NCBI GenBank assembly: GCA_017311185.1
Contig: JAESUZ010000135.1
Location: 1-64,000, forward strand
From: Proteles cristata cristata
Lineage: Eukaryota; Chordata; Mammalia; Carnivora; Hyaenidae
Length of the DNA: 64,000 nt
Reading direction: 5' to 3'
In this document: positions 47,601 to 59,832 of the stretch, piece by piece
How positions within the stretch are numbered: position 1 is the stretch's first letter
Layout of the letters: every line of letters begins with the position of its first letter
The notes under the pieces: model-generated
Seen by the model: only the letters and a program-made list of their open reading frames with translations
The model's database searches: none
What the model was told of the DNA's origin: nothing
Made by a program: the position numbers and the translations under genes

Positions 47601-47734
47601 GTGTTGTGTGGTCCATTGATACAGTACAACAATCACTGTAGGCAAGCTAATGAGCGCGTTCATCTCCTCATGTGATTGTCTTTGTTTTTTATGGTGCAAG
47701 CACCAGAAATCGGTTCTTAGCAAATTTCCAGTAC

Positions 47735-48428
47735 TGTTGCGGACGAAATGACACAAAGACAAGACACACAAAAGACAGACACAGACACAGCACCGGCCGG
47801 AGGAAAAATTCTACGCAAGCCTCCTTGCGGTTTATTTTATACCCCAGTAGCTGGATGCATACTGAAATCTACAAGATGCATTCCTTTACCAAATAAGGGC
47901 AAGAAGCCAAACACATTCCAAGCACATGGGGGAGCAAAGGGAGGAAGCGACCACAACATGTTTACTAAGAGGCCTCCCCACAATTCCAGCCTCCTCCTTA
48001 TTTCTTTTTTTTTTAATTTTTTTTAATGTTTTATTTATTTCTAGGAGAGAGAGAGAGAGACAGCGTGAGCAGGGGAGGGTCAGAGAGAGAGGGAGTTACA
48101 GACTCTGAAACAGGCTCCAGGCTCTGAGCTGGCAGTCAGCACAGAGCCCGACGCGGGGCTCGAACCCATGAACCGCAAGATCATGACCTAAGTGAAAGTC
48201 AGACGCTTAACCGACTAAGCCACCCAGGCGCCCCATCCTCCTCCTTATTTCTAAGGAGGGCATGTTCCCTCGTATGGGAGCAGATTATTAACCTTGGATA
48301 TTGTGTGCAGGCCTCTTGGCAGAATGTCCTGTTTGCAGACATGATCTGCCCAAGCACAGAGTCCCATTTGCAGGCACATCCCCGCATCCCTACCCACTCT
48401 TTCTCGTGGTCACTGTCGAGCTCCCACA
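47735..48428 (-). mobile_element. Solo ERV LTR (possibly class II, ERVK-like) with nested SINE
   Basis: On the minus strand it begins TGTGGGAGCTC (48428), runs through a region with the AATAAA signal at about 47836-47830, followed by a GC-containing stretch and 'tgtctttgtgtcatttcg', and ends in CAACA at 47735. This TG...CA layout with a poly(A) signal and U5 is that of a solo LTR. The flanks show no perfect TSD (agtac versus aatac at best). A SINE lies inside. It sits 40-50 bp before duplicon B starts. Confidence 0.7.
48006..48234 (-). mobile_element. tRNA-derived SINE nested in the LTR
   Basis: Antisense, near full length ('gactaagccacccaggcgcc'). The TSD tcctcctccttatttct is repeated on both sides (ending at 48005, and at 48236-48252). 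It is well preserved, so probably fairly young, and younger than the LTR. Confidence 0.94.
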
Positions 48429-49264
48429 AATACACCATACAGCCTTATTAACGGTGGCCATCATGCTGGTTGTTAGATGTTCAGACTTCCTCATCCTACC
48501 TCTATTGCAGCCTTGTACCCTCTGACCAACATCTGGCCATTTCCCCTGCCTCCTAGCCCCTGGGGGCCATATGGACCTGGACCCATCTTCTCTCAGCCTT
48601 CCACTTGTAAATGCTGTAAACACACTGTGTTTGCCGGCACCTCCCAGGTCATGTCTCCTCTTGCCCTTTAAGCACAGGCTGGCCAGCTCTCTCCTCATGT
48701 CAGCACAGCCTCGAAACATGAGGATGCAGGGCTGGTTCACCCCAGAGCTGTGAACATTGGAGCTTACTGTCCCAAATGCCACTGTCTAGGCTAGTGCCGT
48801 GGCAGCCAGCACACAGGGGCCCCACGACTGGAGTTGTAGGGGAGCATGTGTGTTTACGTGGCATGAGGTCCATTGCTTGGATCAGATTATCTGATGGGTC
48901 TCTTACCCAGAGAAGGGTGCCAAGGTCGTGACAATAAACCTGATTTGAATCCATCTCCGTGACGTGGCTGTGAGAGGTGGTGGTTGGCCTGGCCCCTCCA
49001 AGCCCACCTCAAAGAAGCCATGGTTTCTCGTGAGACCCACTCACCACCTGCCACTTAGCAGGAACCCAATAAAGCAGGAACCCAAATTCACTTACTCTCC
49101 TGTTTTGTTTGTTTCAACTTTTTCTGGTGGGAAACTTGAAACATGCACAAAAGTAGGGAAAACAGCATAAGACCTCCCCCCCCCACACCCCACATGTCCC
49201 ACTTCAACAGTGGACATCTCACCACTATACTTATCCCCCCTTCCTTGTCCCTATCATACTGTAT

Positions 49265-49458
49265 ATTTTCCAAGTTTTTGAAATATTTATTCATTTGTGA
49301 GATACTGGGAGAGATGGGGTGAGCAGGGGAGAGACAGAGAGGGAGACACAGAATCCAAATCTGACAGCCCAGAGCCCACTGTGGGGCTCAAACCCACTAA
49401 CCACGAGATTATGACCTAAGCTGATGCTTAACTGACTCTCACTGGCCCAGGTGCCGCT
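49265..49458 (-). mobile_element. tRNA-derived SINE, older than the duplication
   Basis: Antisense copy: 'ttattcatttgtgagatac' to 'ctggcccaggtgccgc'. Its tRNA-like head survives in copy A at 12688-12762, so the insertion predates the duplication. Confidence 0.85.
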
Positions 49459-51861
49459 ATTTTCCCAATTTTTAAAAATAAAACTGCACATGTACTGAAC
49501 GTGTTTGTATCGTGAGTGTGTGCCAGCATGAGCTTTCACACTTGCCCCGACACCCTAGCAGAGATTCTGGTACCCAATTCCACCACATATGTGCATAGGG
49601 CTGAGTTCCCAAACCACTAGGCCATTCTCAGACACCCACTGAGTGTCTGACAGTTCACCTCAAATGCAACACTCTGTAACTGGAGGTGGCCTCAGATCCC
49701 ATAGGTCAGTGCTCAGGCCTTCAAGCCTGCCCTGCCTATACCCCACCCTGTGCCTACCCCACTTGAGGTCACTCGGTGTGTGAGAGTGGCTCACAGAGCT
49801 CAGGACACGCTTTACTCACTAGAGAACTGCCTTTCCCTCAAAGGACATAACTCTGGAGAAGCCAAGTAGGAGAGATGCATAGGGCACGGGGTGGGGGAGA
49901 AGATCTGAGCTCCCATGCCCTCTGGGCATGTCAAACTCTACAAACCTCCAGGAGGGCCTCAAACTGAATCAATCTGGACCCCTCTTTTACCAAGGCTTCA
50001 TTCCATAGACCCTATGATCAAATCATTGGCTGTTGGGGATTGATTCCAGTGGGTGGGACTGTAAGTTCACCTCCTTAGGTGCTTTCCAAATGTCTCCTCA
50101 CTGACAAGAACCCAGGTGTGATGGAATAGCCATGTCACCGTCATGGCTCTGCAGTGATTTCAGGGGCTAAGGGCAAGTGACCAAATATGATAAGAAAAGA
50201 TGTCCCTATGGCTCTCTTTCCTCAAAAAATCCCCAGCCTTTGGGGTGCTGAGAGCCAGGAACTGTGAACAAAGACCAAATAGATATGAGGAATATGTTTT
50301 GGAATCTGAATGGCCAAATCTCTCCTTTGGGTTAAACACGTTTTCATGCCTGGATAACCAGGACCCGGATCAAGAGCCAAAGGTGAGCAGTACCAGCAAG
50401 CGCCCAGGGCTCCCTTCCATCACTCGCCCAGGTGATCTCCTTCCTGACTGGATGGGGTCTGGTTTGCTCTCTGGCTGCCGAGGTTGGCAGGACAGCACCT
50501 TGAGGCTGGCTGGTCATATGGCCTTGAGCTCACACAGCCTCCACGAGCCTCAGGCCCTCTTGTGCACAGTGAGGACCGTGTTGGGACTGCCAGGTCGCTG
50601 TGAAAATCATCTAGAGCGTGTGTCAAGGCCCAGCTCTGGGCTGGGCACCTAGTAAAATAACCTAGTAAGGGCTGAGTGAGGGGCATCCTTCCTCATCATC
50701 ATCACTGACCTTTATGTCCAGTTTTGCACTGGCTGAGCCTGGAAGTGCCCGTGTCCCTGGCATACGTTGTGTAGCTTCCGTGAGAGCTGGGGACAGCTGG
50801 AGCCCTCCAGAGAGCAGACAGTTGGTGTTGAAGATGCTTTAAGACATCCTTGAGAAACTTTCCTGGGCCGGGCTGTCAATTAGCTTGAAAGACAACCTGG
50901 GTATGATCTGCCATGGACACAGCAGACCTAGGAGAGGACTTGGGATGCTCTCCTGAGACCAGTGAAGGTGCGTCAGTGGGAGAAGCTGTCCCCTGGGTTT
51001 GAGTGCTCATGGGGCCATGCAGCTGGATTGCAAAATTATTGAGAAAGGCAAGATGCAAAAAAAATAGAGAAAGAAAAAAGAATTTGAGTGAAGTGTGTTT
51101 TTCCTCCTGTATCAATAACAACCAACTTGGGACATTCAGGGATTATTCCCGAATGTGCTTGCTCACAGCCCTTTGCTCCTTCAGACTCAGGGAGCCCATG
51201 GGTGGCTTTAAGACTTTAGCTGCATGTATTTGAATCTCCAAGTCACTTGCCATTGGTTTGCAGAGCGGGAAGGCATTGCCGTCAATGACTATTTCACAGT
51301 CTCCCTGAATGTTCAGTGATGCGAGATAGGATCTAATTGTCCAGGTTCTTGACATTCAGGCTTGTCTCCTTTGTAAAGTGGTGTCACTGATGTCTGGGTA
51401 CTTGAAAACGGGGTCAGTCGTGGGGAGAGATTCTGGAAATACCAAGTAGAGGGTGTGGTGAGGTCAGCTACACCATCCCGCACACTTATTCCTTCCGGTG
51501 CTGCCTCACAGAGGCCCAGGGCACAGAGTTCTGGAGCCACAGGCTGCCCTCTGGGGTTGCTCCCAAATTTTAGGGATGTTCAGATCCTGGGCAAACAATG
51601 CCTGTCAAGAGGATATACACCAGAGGGCTTTGGGAACGATCCTATAGCTTCTGGGAGGAGGTGGCTTTCAGAGTGGAATTCCAGGTCAAAAGACCAGCAG
51701 TATGACTCTTTGGGAGCTGGGCCTGGGGACGGTCTGCTGACGCTGAAGAAGGGATCCCAGGGTAGCTGGGGACCTCCCGGTCCCCCCAGCTCATGCCCTC
51801 TCTTGGCTCTCCCATAGTGGAAGCTATTTGCATCCTAAACATGTGTTCTCTCTCGTTACAG

Positions 51862-51891
51862 GTCTGAAGGGGAGAGCTCCCGGAGTGTCAG
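51862..51891 (+). other. 30-bp exon-like motif (copy B)
   Basis: Same 30 bp as 16033-16062, flanked by 'tctctctcgttacag' and gtacatgt. The acceptor and donor dinucleotides are both retained in this copy. See the copy A entry for limits. Confidence 0.35.
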
Positions 51892-53551
51892 GTACATGTG
51901 TCAGCAGTCTCTGTTTGTGCGTCTGGGTCCTGCAGTGGGTGGCTTCAGTGAAACCATGCGCTTTGATGTCTCTGTGATGAGGTCACCCGTCGGAGGCCTG
52001 CAGCCTTGCCGCTCCAGGCCCTGGCCTGCCACCCGAGGACCGTGGCCATGCCATGTGCTGGCTTGGTGTCCTGGGGTGGGAGCACCAGCTTACTATGCAG
52101 GCTCACTTGGTTCCAGAGTGAGCTTCGTGGCAGTCACCAGATTGGGGGTGGTTCCATCCCCTCATGGGCGGCAGTGTCCGGTTTACCTCGGCTGTGACAT
52201 ATGTAGGACCAGAAGCATCTCAGCTCAGACAGTCCCTGGGGCCAGACTAGGCCAGATAAAGCAGGTCTCTGGGCTGTTGGGTGGAGGGGTGGGCTCCAAG
52301 CAGCCCTCATTGATGCGATGTCTCCATGGCCCATGGAACACACGATGCCTAAATGTCCTCTCCTCACCTCCACAGGTGGTGGGCGGAGGGTCAGCTAGGA
52401 GTGGGGTCACAGCTGGGGGTACCAAGTGGATCAAGGAGAGGGGCTCCAAGGAACCATAACCCCATGGTGCTCTTGCCTCAGCCCAGGGCCTGGGGCCAGG
52501 CAGGTCTCAAGGCTTGAATTGGGGGACCAAGATGCCCATGAACGATGGGATACACGGGCTGGTGATGATGATGGGGGAGGAGAAGAGGAGCATGAAGGGG
52601 ATTTAAGGGCCACTGGTACACCCAGGCCTGTTGGCAGCAGATTTCCTGTGTCTGAGATCACTCTATAACTGGGCTGGGACACAAGTTGAGCATCCTGGGC
52701 CTGGAGCTAGGAGTATCGCAGTATCACACCTGCGGATGGGGGCGGGGGGTCGTCTGCTAGGCCAGAGAGGTGCAGATGGATGGCAGGGAGGCTGTATCAT
52801 GGGGAGACTACTGGAATCACCATGTTGAGGCCCTGCTGTGTACTGTGCACTTGACTTGGGCTTAGCCCGGGAGACATCCATGGTGGTCCCAAGTCAGGGA
52901 GGCAGAAAAGGGGGTTGTGGGAGCTGGACCTAAAGACCCTGAGTCAGGTGGGGTCCCAAAAGGAAACAGAGGCACACTCAGGGTGAGGGGATGGAACAAG
53001 TCCTACAACCAGCTAGGGATTGGTTGGGCCTGGTGCCATCCAGGCCTGAGAGGGCAGAGGAGATGCACTGAGGGATGGAGAATGGCCGAGGCCCGTAGCT
53101 GCAGGAGGAGGGGCAGCTGAGTCTTCTGGAGCCAAGGCCCCTTGGAACCTATGCAGCTGTGAGGGCAACGGGAGGGTGCCTTCCATGGGCTGATGGGGAA
53201 AGGCCCCAGGTGCGCTCAGGTGTGTCCTGAGCAGAGCAAGGTGCAGGAGAGCATCTGTCTCATGTTCCATTTGGGGTGAGCAGAGTTACATAGAAGAACG
53301 TCGTTTCTTGCTTATCATGTTTGCTTAAATAAACAATGGCAGGAGACCCGAGCAGCTCTTCACATGATCCCCTGGGAGGTGGGGAGCAGGGCAGGCAGAG
53401 AAGAGTGACCATGAGCCTCCTGATAGCGTGCACTGTGCCGTCGCCCGAGCTTGGAACCATGCGAATGTATTTCCCTCTCCAGAAGTCTTGTTAAAAGTGA
53501 CGAGCTTTGTGAGGAGAGGGAGGGTTCCTGAGGGGTAGTGAGCATCCCGTC

Positions 53552-55858
53552 CCTGGGGTATGCACAGACATTGGAAGGGGATTCACAGGGGGAAATAGTC
53601 CTAGCATCTGAGCCCTCCCTGCTCTGTCTGACACATTCCCCCAGAAGGTGTTCCTGGCTGATGCTGGGAGACCCTTCACCAAGATCTCCTGGGACCGGTA
53701 GGTTTTCACCTGTAGGTGCGAGGAGACGTGTGTAAGGTGGTGTTTGTCCCTGAAGAGAGCTGGAGTGCCTGGCCCAGCCTCACCCACCCTGCCTCAGGGT
53801 TCCCTTCAGTGGGCTGTCAGGAACCTGAATTTGCAGGCCAGGTGAAGCAGGAGAGTGATTCTCAGCTCCGGGGAAGGGCGGGAGCAGGAACATGAAGGTC
53901 CTGCTTGGGGAGAATAAGGAATGGCCTTGGAATGAGGTAGGGGTAGCGGGCAGGGGGTGGGGGAGATACCCTACCTATGGAACTCGGAATGTGTGTTCCC
54001 AGCTCAAGCCAACTGGGTCTCAGCTGGATACTAGGATGTGAGGAGCCAGGAAAGGAAGAAAAGTGATGTGAGTCCAAGCAGAGAAGGCCGCATCTAAGTT
54101 TTTCTAAGGCTCAAGAACCCATCCCCATAACGACCTGTGCTCTGCTGTGTAGACTCTTGGGAATGGGCCCAGAGACCTTGAGGAGTGTTGGTAGAAGACC
54201 TTTCTGGGACTTTAGCATGTGGGGTCAGGCCTCGACTGAGCCTCTGCCCTGTGCCAGGTACACGTTCTGTCCACAGGGAGACTCCTCGGTGGGCACCACA
54301 CCTTGGTCCCATGTCACACCCTCTGCTCAGCACAGGGGCATGGGGCACAGGACAGGAACCCCCAGCCAGTTGAGCTGTGGCCCACTCTTCACGCTCCAGG
54401 CCACTATTCCCAGGCAGCTGCTGAGTCTGCTTCCCAGGGAAGAAGGACTATGAAGTCCCTTCCTAAAGGGAGCCTGATGGTGGGCTGAGTGTTCCCCCAG
54501 GGGCCTGCCGGAAGGAGTGGTGTACAAGTCCAGTGGTGACCCTCCCTGATTTGCCCCCCAGGGAGCACCTCTGCCCAGCACAGTAGCCATGGCTCCCACT
54601 GGGCCCGCCGCCTCCCTCGTGTGCAGCCCTTCCCCCAGCTCCTGTCCCCAGGCACCTTGTGCAGCCGCCCAGCGGTGCTACTCTCTGGTTCCAGAGGCGT
54701 CGGTGGGCTCCCTGCCTATGTTGCAACAAGTCTGTGGCACAAGTGCTGTTTGTTCTGCCCCCTGTGCTGGGTAGACCCGCACCTCTCTGAGCACCTCAAG
54801 CTGCTGCCTCCCCAAAGCTCTGAGGGCATCATGGATGATGTGCCTTTGCCTGCTTGCCCTCCTTGGATTTTTGTGCTTGTGTTTGCTCTCTGTGTTCCCT
54901 TTGACTTCTGTCCTAGTGACTTGAGCTCTTAGTGCCCCAGACAGAGGTCCCAGGTTATGTCCTAGCACAGAGCACAGAGCAGGCAACCATGGTCCGGGCT
55001 GTCGCTGAATAAATTTGCTTTGGAATGGCTGGGAACCCCGAGCACAGGGCCTTGCACACAGAACCGGTGCAAATTAACATCTGCTCCATTGGATTCAGAA
55101 CTCATAGGTATTTTCAGGCCCTTAACTGGAAGGGGGATAACATCAGACCATCTGCCTTGCTCAGTGGAGACCCCTTCCTCTCCCCTGCTTAGCCCCGACG
55201 CCCACCACAAACACAGACAATAGTGGGCAGGAGGGGCTATATTTGACTCAGAAAGGTGATTTCTGGCTTTTGTTCTCCTGGCTGAGGTCTGCAGGGACAC
55301 CAAGAGCACATGATCTTTGCTAAATGTTAAGGAAATGGACCCTGAGAGCCCCTCCTTACCCCACTCCTACCCTGGGGTCCCTGCTTGGTGAGATGTTGTT
55401 CTGGACACTCAGAGGACAGGAGCTGCAGCCTTTCTGGTGGTGGGAGACTCCCTGAGCAGCAGGGAACAGGTTCTGCCAGGAGAAGCCCCTTGGCCAATAG
55501 TCGCTCACTACTTTCCCCCTCCCCTGGCAAAACATTTTTAAGTCCAGATGTATCCATTTTTCACAAACAAAATGACTCTCTTTTGACCATTTTGGAGACG
55601 TAGGACCTTGCTCCCTTGTTCCCGGGGTGTGTGTGTCTGTTTTTGAGTCTATTCCAAAGGAGGCAGTGGAGGCCCTCCACTTGGGACCTCCTAATGATTA
55701 ATTGGTTTCAGGGGTTCGGGGTAAGGGGGGGGCATGTGGGGAAATAAGAGCTATGCAGATTTTGGAGTTTGAAAGAAGGATTAGCTGCATGAACGGCCCG
55801 GAGCAGGTGCTGACACTGTGGCTCAGTACGAGGACCTTCTGTAGTGCCAAAGCGTTAC
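53552..55858. other. 2.3-kb segment present only in copy B
   Basis: Copy A joins 'gcatcccatcc' straight to 'cttttgcctctttgtggtt' (about 17722), while B has 2.3 kb between the same points. The right junction shares a few bases (cctttt versus cctttt), so A probably lost it through short-homology deletion. I recognise no gene or transposon inside; reading frames there show no known domain. Confidence 0.65.
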
Positions 55859-57069
55859 CTTTTGCCTCTTTGTGGTTCTCATCCACCCCTTGGAATGAAC
55901 TCTGTCATGTTCATGGTAGGAATCAGTCCCATTGACTGAGGGTTTGCTATGGGTTTCTGGGTGCCTGTGGTCACGGGACTGCACCTGCTTAACCAACCCC
56001 ACCCCTTCAAGGGAGTTAAGGTGCGCCCCAGGTTTTCAGCTCTGGGAGACTGGGGTAGAGAAATGCTGAACTGCTTCCCTAGATAACAGGGTTTCAGATG
56101 CAGATCCGAGACTTCCCATCCAAAGCCTTTCCAGGTCCTCTCCCTGGTGCTTGTAGAAGGTACAGATTTCGTGGGAGAGGGGGACGTCCTTGATGTTTCT
56201 GCCTCAGGAGGACCAGGGTGGGTCCCGGGACTCTGAATTTATCCCCCTTCCTGCATGATTCTAACAGCCTAGACACCCAGTCTCTGGCCAAGCACGCCAG
56301 CGTCAGGCTGTGCCCGGCTCACAGGTATGAGCTCAGAAACCCTGAAATAAGGAGTTGACCTAGATCCCTTCCCAGTGAGGGAATCCTAAAACCTTGACTG
56401 GCATTTTCCAAGGTCCCAGCAAGCTTCTCAGGACCTTGAACATCTAGCCAGTGAGCCCTGAGGCCTGCTCATTTGTGGGGTGTGGGAGCTGCTTCTGGAC
56501 AAGGTGGGCTCAGTCATAAATGTTGTCTTCATTGGAGCAAAGACATGGAAGTGAACTCAATGAGTCTACATGAATCCATTTTCCTGTGAACATCTCCCAG
56601 CATTCTGTGCCAAGGCAAGGCAGCCTTTGTCATTGACTGAGCCTTTTCTCCCCCCGAACCCCAAATGAGAGCATGCAATTGATTGTGTGTACAAGGTGGG
56701 ATGAAAACTGCCAGGGGTGGCAGACGAGGCTGGGATGTTTGTGGAGCTGGGGAAACAGGGCTGAGCTGTCTGTCCCCTCTAGGTCAGAATGGGAGCTGAC
56801 TCCAAAGCAGGGAGGGGGGCCAGGGCTGCAGAGATGCTGTGCTGAGGTCTGAGCAGGTGTCCTTGGGAGCAGAGAAGAAATTTCTCAGCACTGTGCATGG
56901 GAGTAGAGGCCCTGGGTTCAGACAGTGGTGAATTCAAATCCTTCTCCTCATCCTCGCCTGTGTCACCATGGACCAGACACTGAACTCTCCCAGTGTCAGA
57001 GTTCACATGAGTTAAGCGGTCTTTACTGAGTGCCTACTGTATGTGTCACCAAACCCAAGTTCATCTGCC

Positions 57070-57620
57070 TGATGCACAACAAAGACCATCATGGAAACAT
57101 GGTGGATGAAGCAAAGCAAAGGTTTATTCGAGAGGCAGGAGGGCGAGCCTTACCTCCACCCCCTAGAAGAGGACAGTCAGGGGTGCTTAGTGGCAAAGGG
57201 AAAAGGTCTGGGTACTAAGGTGCAGCTGGTAACCGTTTGGTTACTGGTCTCCATCCCCAGGTCCTTGGATCAGTCCTTATGCTTGTGGATATCGGCACAT
57301 GACCCCTCCAGTTACTACCTGCTGCAGTGGGGCCGAGACTGGGGTTAGAGAGATGGAAACTTTTGGGGTGAAAGCCAGTGTTATACATTCCCAGGATATT
57401 TGTACTTTGGTTAATAGTTGTATTATGTTGTGTCTTGGCTTTGAGTGGAGGGTTGTAGGGACCAAGTAGTGTGTTGTACTCATGGCTTGATTCTCGTGGA
57501 CCAGTTCCCCTGAGTCATGGTTTCAGGTCTGCAGAGGCTCACTGGCCTGAGCCGGATCCTTTTCAACATTCTCCCCGCTGACGGGGTGTAGGGACCCTGT
57601 GGATCCTTGTCATCAAGTGT
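57070..57620 (-). mobile_element. Probable ERV LTR remnant (copy B)
   Basis: Counterpart of 18935-19460. On the minus strand it ends with an AATAAA signal (about 57128) followed by 'cctttgctttgcttcatcc'. Limits are approximate. Confidence 0.5.
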
Positions 57621-57669
57621 GATGAATCCACGGCTCAATTCCCTGTGAATTCTGAGAAATAGGGGGGTC

Positions 57670-57906
57670 GGGGGCACCTGGGTGGCTTAGTCAGTTAAGC
57701 ATCTGACTTTTGCTTAGGTCATGATCTCGCAGTTCGTGGGTTCGAGCCCCGCGTCGGGCTCTGTGCTGATTGCCAGCTCGGAGCCTAGAGCCTATTTCAG
57801 AGTCTGTATCTCCCTCTCTCTCTGACCCTCCTCTGCTCACGCTGTCTCTCTCTCTCTCTCTCCTAGAAATAAGTAAAAATATTTTAAAAAAAGAGAGAGA
57901 GAGAGA
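57670..57906 (+). mobile_element. tRNA-derived SINE in the ERV remnant
   Basis: Sense, near full length ('gcacctgggtggcttagtc', 'ttcgagccccgcgtcgggc'). The TSD is gagaaataggggggtc (57654-57669) and gagaaatgcgggggtc (57907-57922). Its end has a (CT)n run (about 57843-57863) and a (GA)n run (about 57892-57910) that are complementary. In A the site is deleted, so it cannot be dated against the duplication. Confidence 0.93.
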
Positions 57907-57929
57907 GAGAAATGCGGGGGTCAACAGCA

Positions 57930-59260
57930 GCTTGCAAGTTCGGACCTGTCCAGTGAGGCTGAGTTGCTCCTCTGGGCTCCCAACTTCAGGTCTTTAGTGA
58001 CATCTTCAGTGACAGCTTTTGATATCACTAAAGGAGGCAGCCACTGTGAAGACACATCTGTGGGGCACACAAACCTACTGGGAGCCAACTCAGGTACTGG
58101 ATGTACCTGATAGTATCCAGTTCTTGATGGGAGCCCCACCAGAAACATTTAAGTCATGTAAAACATGTAGAAAATCTTCCACAGAACATGTCACAGGGGT
58201 GTAAACCAAGCCCACTCCTAGGGACCAGTCTTACCTGCAGCAGGGCTGGTGACACCAGCTCTTCCCAAGTTACGTGGGTTTCTTGGCCCAGATTTGCCAT
58301 AGTTCTTTTTTTCTCTTTTTCCTGTCACTTGGTGTCTGCAGGCAGCCTGTGATTTCCATCAGATGCTCAAGGCATCAGACACTATGGTTTCACTCCACTG
58401 TCACTCTGCATTCTTAGTGGTATTCCAAACCTAGGAATGATCTTGCTTAAAAGTTCACAGCTTCAGAGGCATCTGAATGGCATGAACAAGCTTCCACCCC
58501 ATTTGTAAAGGTGTGTGCACATAGAAGGAAACCTCGAGAATTCCCTGTTGTCCTTTGCACTCTGGGAAAGGCTGCCTCCTAGTCTGCCCCAGGTTCGCTA
58601 CCTCTACCTTGTATACCTTTGAGAACTGGTGGGGGCCCAGTTTTAGGATTGTTTTTAGCACAAGAATCACCTGTTTTAGAAAATCAGAGCCCACAATATA
58701 CTTCTGGGTCCACTGAATAGTGTCGTCTTTCCCATAATGGGTGCTGTGACGGATATGGCGAGATACTGCTTTCACTGGAGACTCTAGGGTAAGGATTCAT
58801 TATGTTGGCAGGCGGGACCAATGTCAGTATCATGGTGTCCAGTTCCCTGCTCCTTACTTACTTAGGTCCTCTCTGGTCCTTCAAGGACTGCTGGGGTCGA
58901 TATGTAGCTCAGTCTCTGCTTGGCACTAAAGCTCTTGGAGAGGGTTTTGGAGGCTTTGTATGAGCGGCCAGTGTGGTTCCTTCCCTTGGGCAGTCAGTCC
59001 AGTTTCCAGCATCCTCAGCAGTGGACGATAGCCACTGAGTGGCCACTGCACGCAGCTCTTCCTTGTCTTCGATCTGTGAGACTGTCCCCATCCCTCAACA
59101 CTTCAAAGTCTGGCTTCTCTGGTGGCAGACCATGCGGAAGGGATAGCTGTGATCTGCTCGTTCAGTTATCTGTGTCTCTGGCGATCTTTGTGAGTGGCCC
59201 TGACACCATAGGCTACTTTTCTCTCTGGTTGACTTTAGCGTGTCCAGCCTCGGTTTGCAG
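57930..59260 (-). pseudogene. ERV class I (gammaretrovirus-like) pol remnant, copy B
   Basis: Integrase is recognisable on the minus strand: an N-terminal zinc-binding-type segment ('THYGKDDTIQWTQKYI') within 58455-58775; a core motif 'PLRMQSDSGVKP' near 58385-58440, which fits the second acidic residue of the DDE triad; and sequence typical of the later integrase ('ANLGQETHVTWEELV') near 58225-58310. Stops and frameshifts break it. Sequence above 58800 may be RNase H. I see no gag or env. It is an inert fossil, more complete than copy A's. Confidence 0.75.
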
Positions 59261-59639
59261 GGTACCAGGAAAAAGCCCTGCCCTCTTCCCAGGTGGTCAC
59301 AGCCAAAGACTGTTCTGAAGAGCCAGCCCCTTCGCCTAATTTTGGGTGGTTCAGAGGGGCAGTCCAATTCCCGGGATGCTCAGAGAGTCGGCTGAGGCTC
59401 CTGTTGAAGTATCACTGCTCAGCTTCTGCTTCATCTGGTTCTCTGTCTCTCCGTTCTCCTTCCCAGGTGTTGATTCCTCCCTTATAAACTTGTTTTTCAC
59501 ATGCAGAACTCCAGAATATTGGTCCAGACAATGCATAGCATTTCTTTTAAAGATTCCCTTCTCGCAAACCTTCTACAATTTTCCTTTGCACATTCATTCA
59601 GAATTTGTCCTATATTTTCCCTCTTTATTTAATAGTTTT

Positions 59640-59832
59640 TAAAATTTTTGTCTGAGAGTTAGAGAGAGAGAGCACAATCCGGGGAGGGGGGAGTTGAAGG
59701 GAGAGAGAGAGGAATATCTCAAGCAGGCTCCACTTGGAGGCTGACACAGGGCTTGATCCCACAGCTCTGGGATTCTGACCTGAGCAGAGGTGAAGAGTGG
59801 GATGCTCGAGAGATTGAGCCACCCAGGTGCCC
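59640..59832 (-). mobile_element. tRNA-derived SINE shared by both duplicons
   Basis: Antisense counterpart of 22740-22950, ending 'gagccacccaggtgcccc'. It lacks the long GA run seen in A. Confidence 0.88.
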
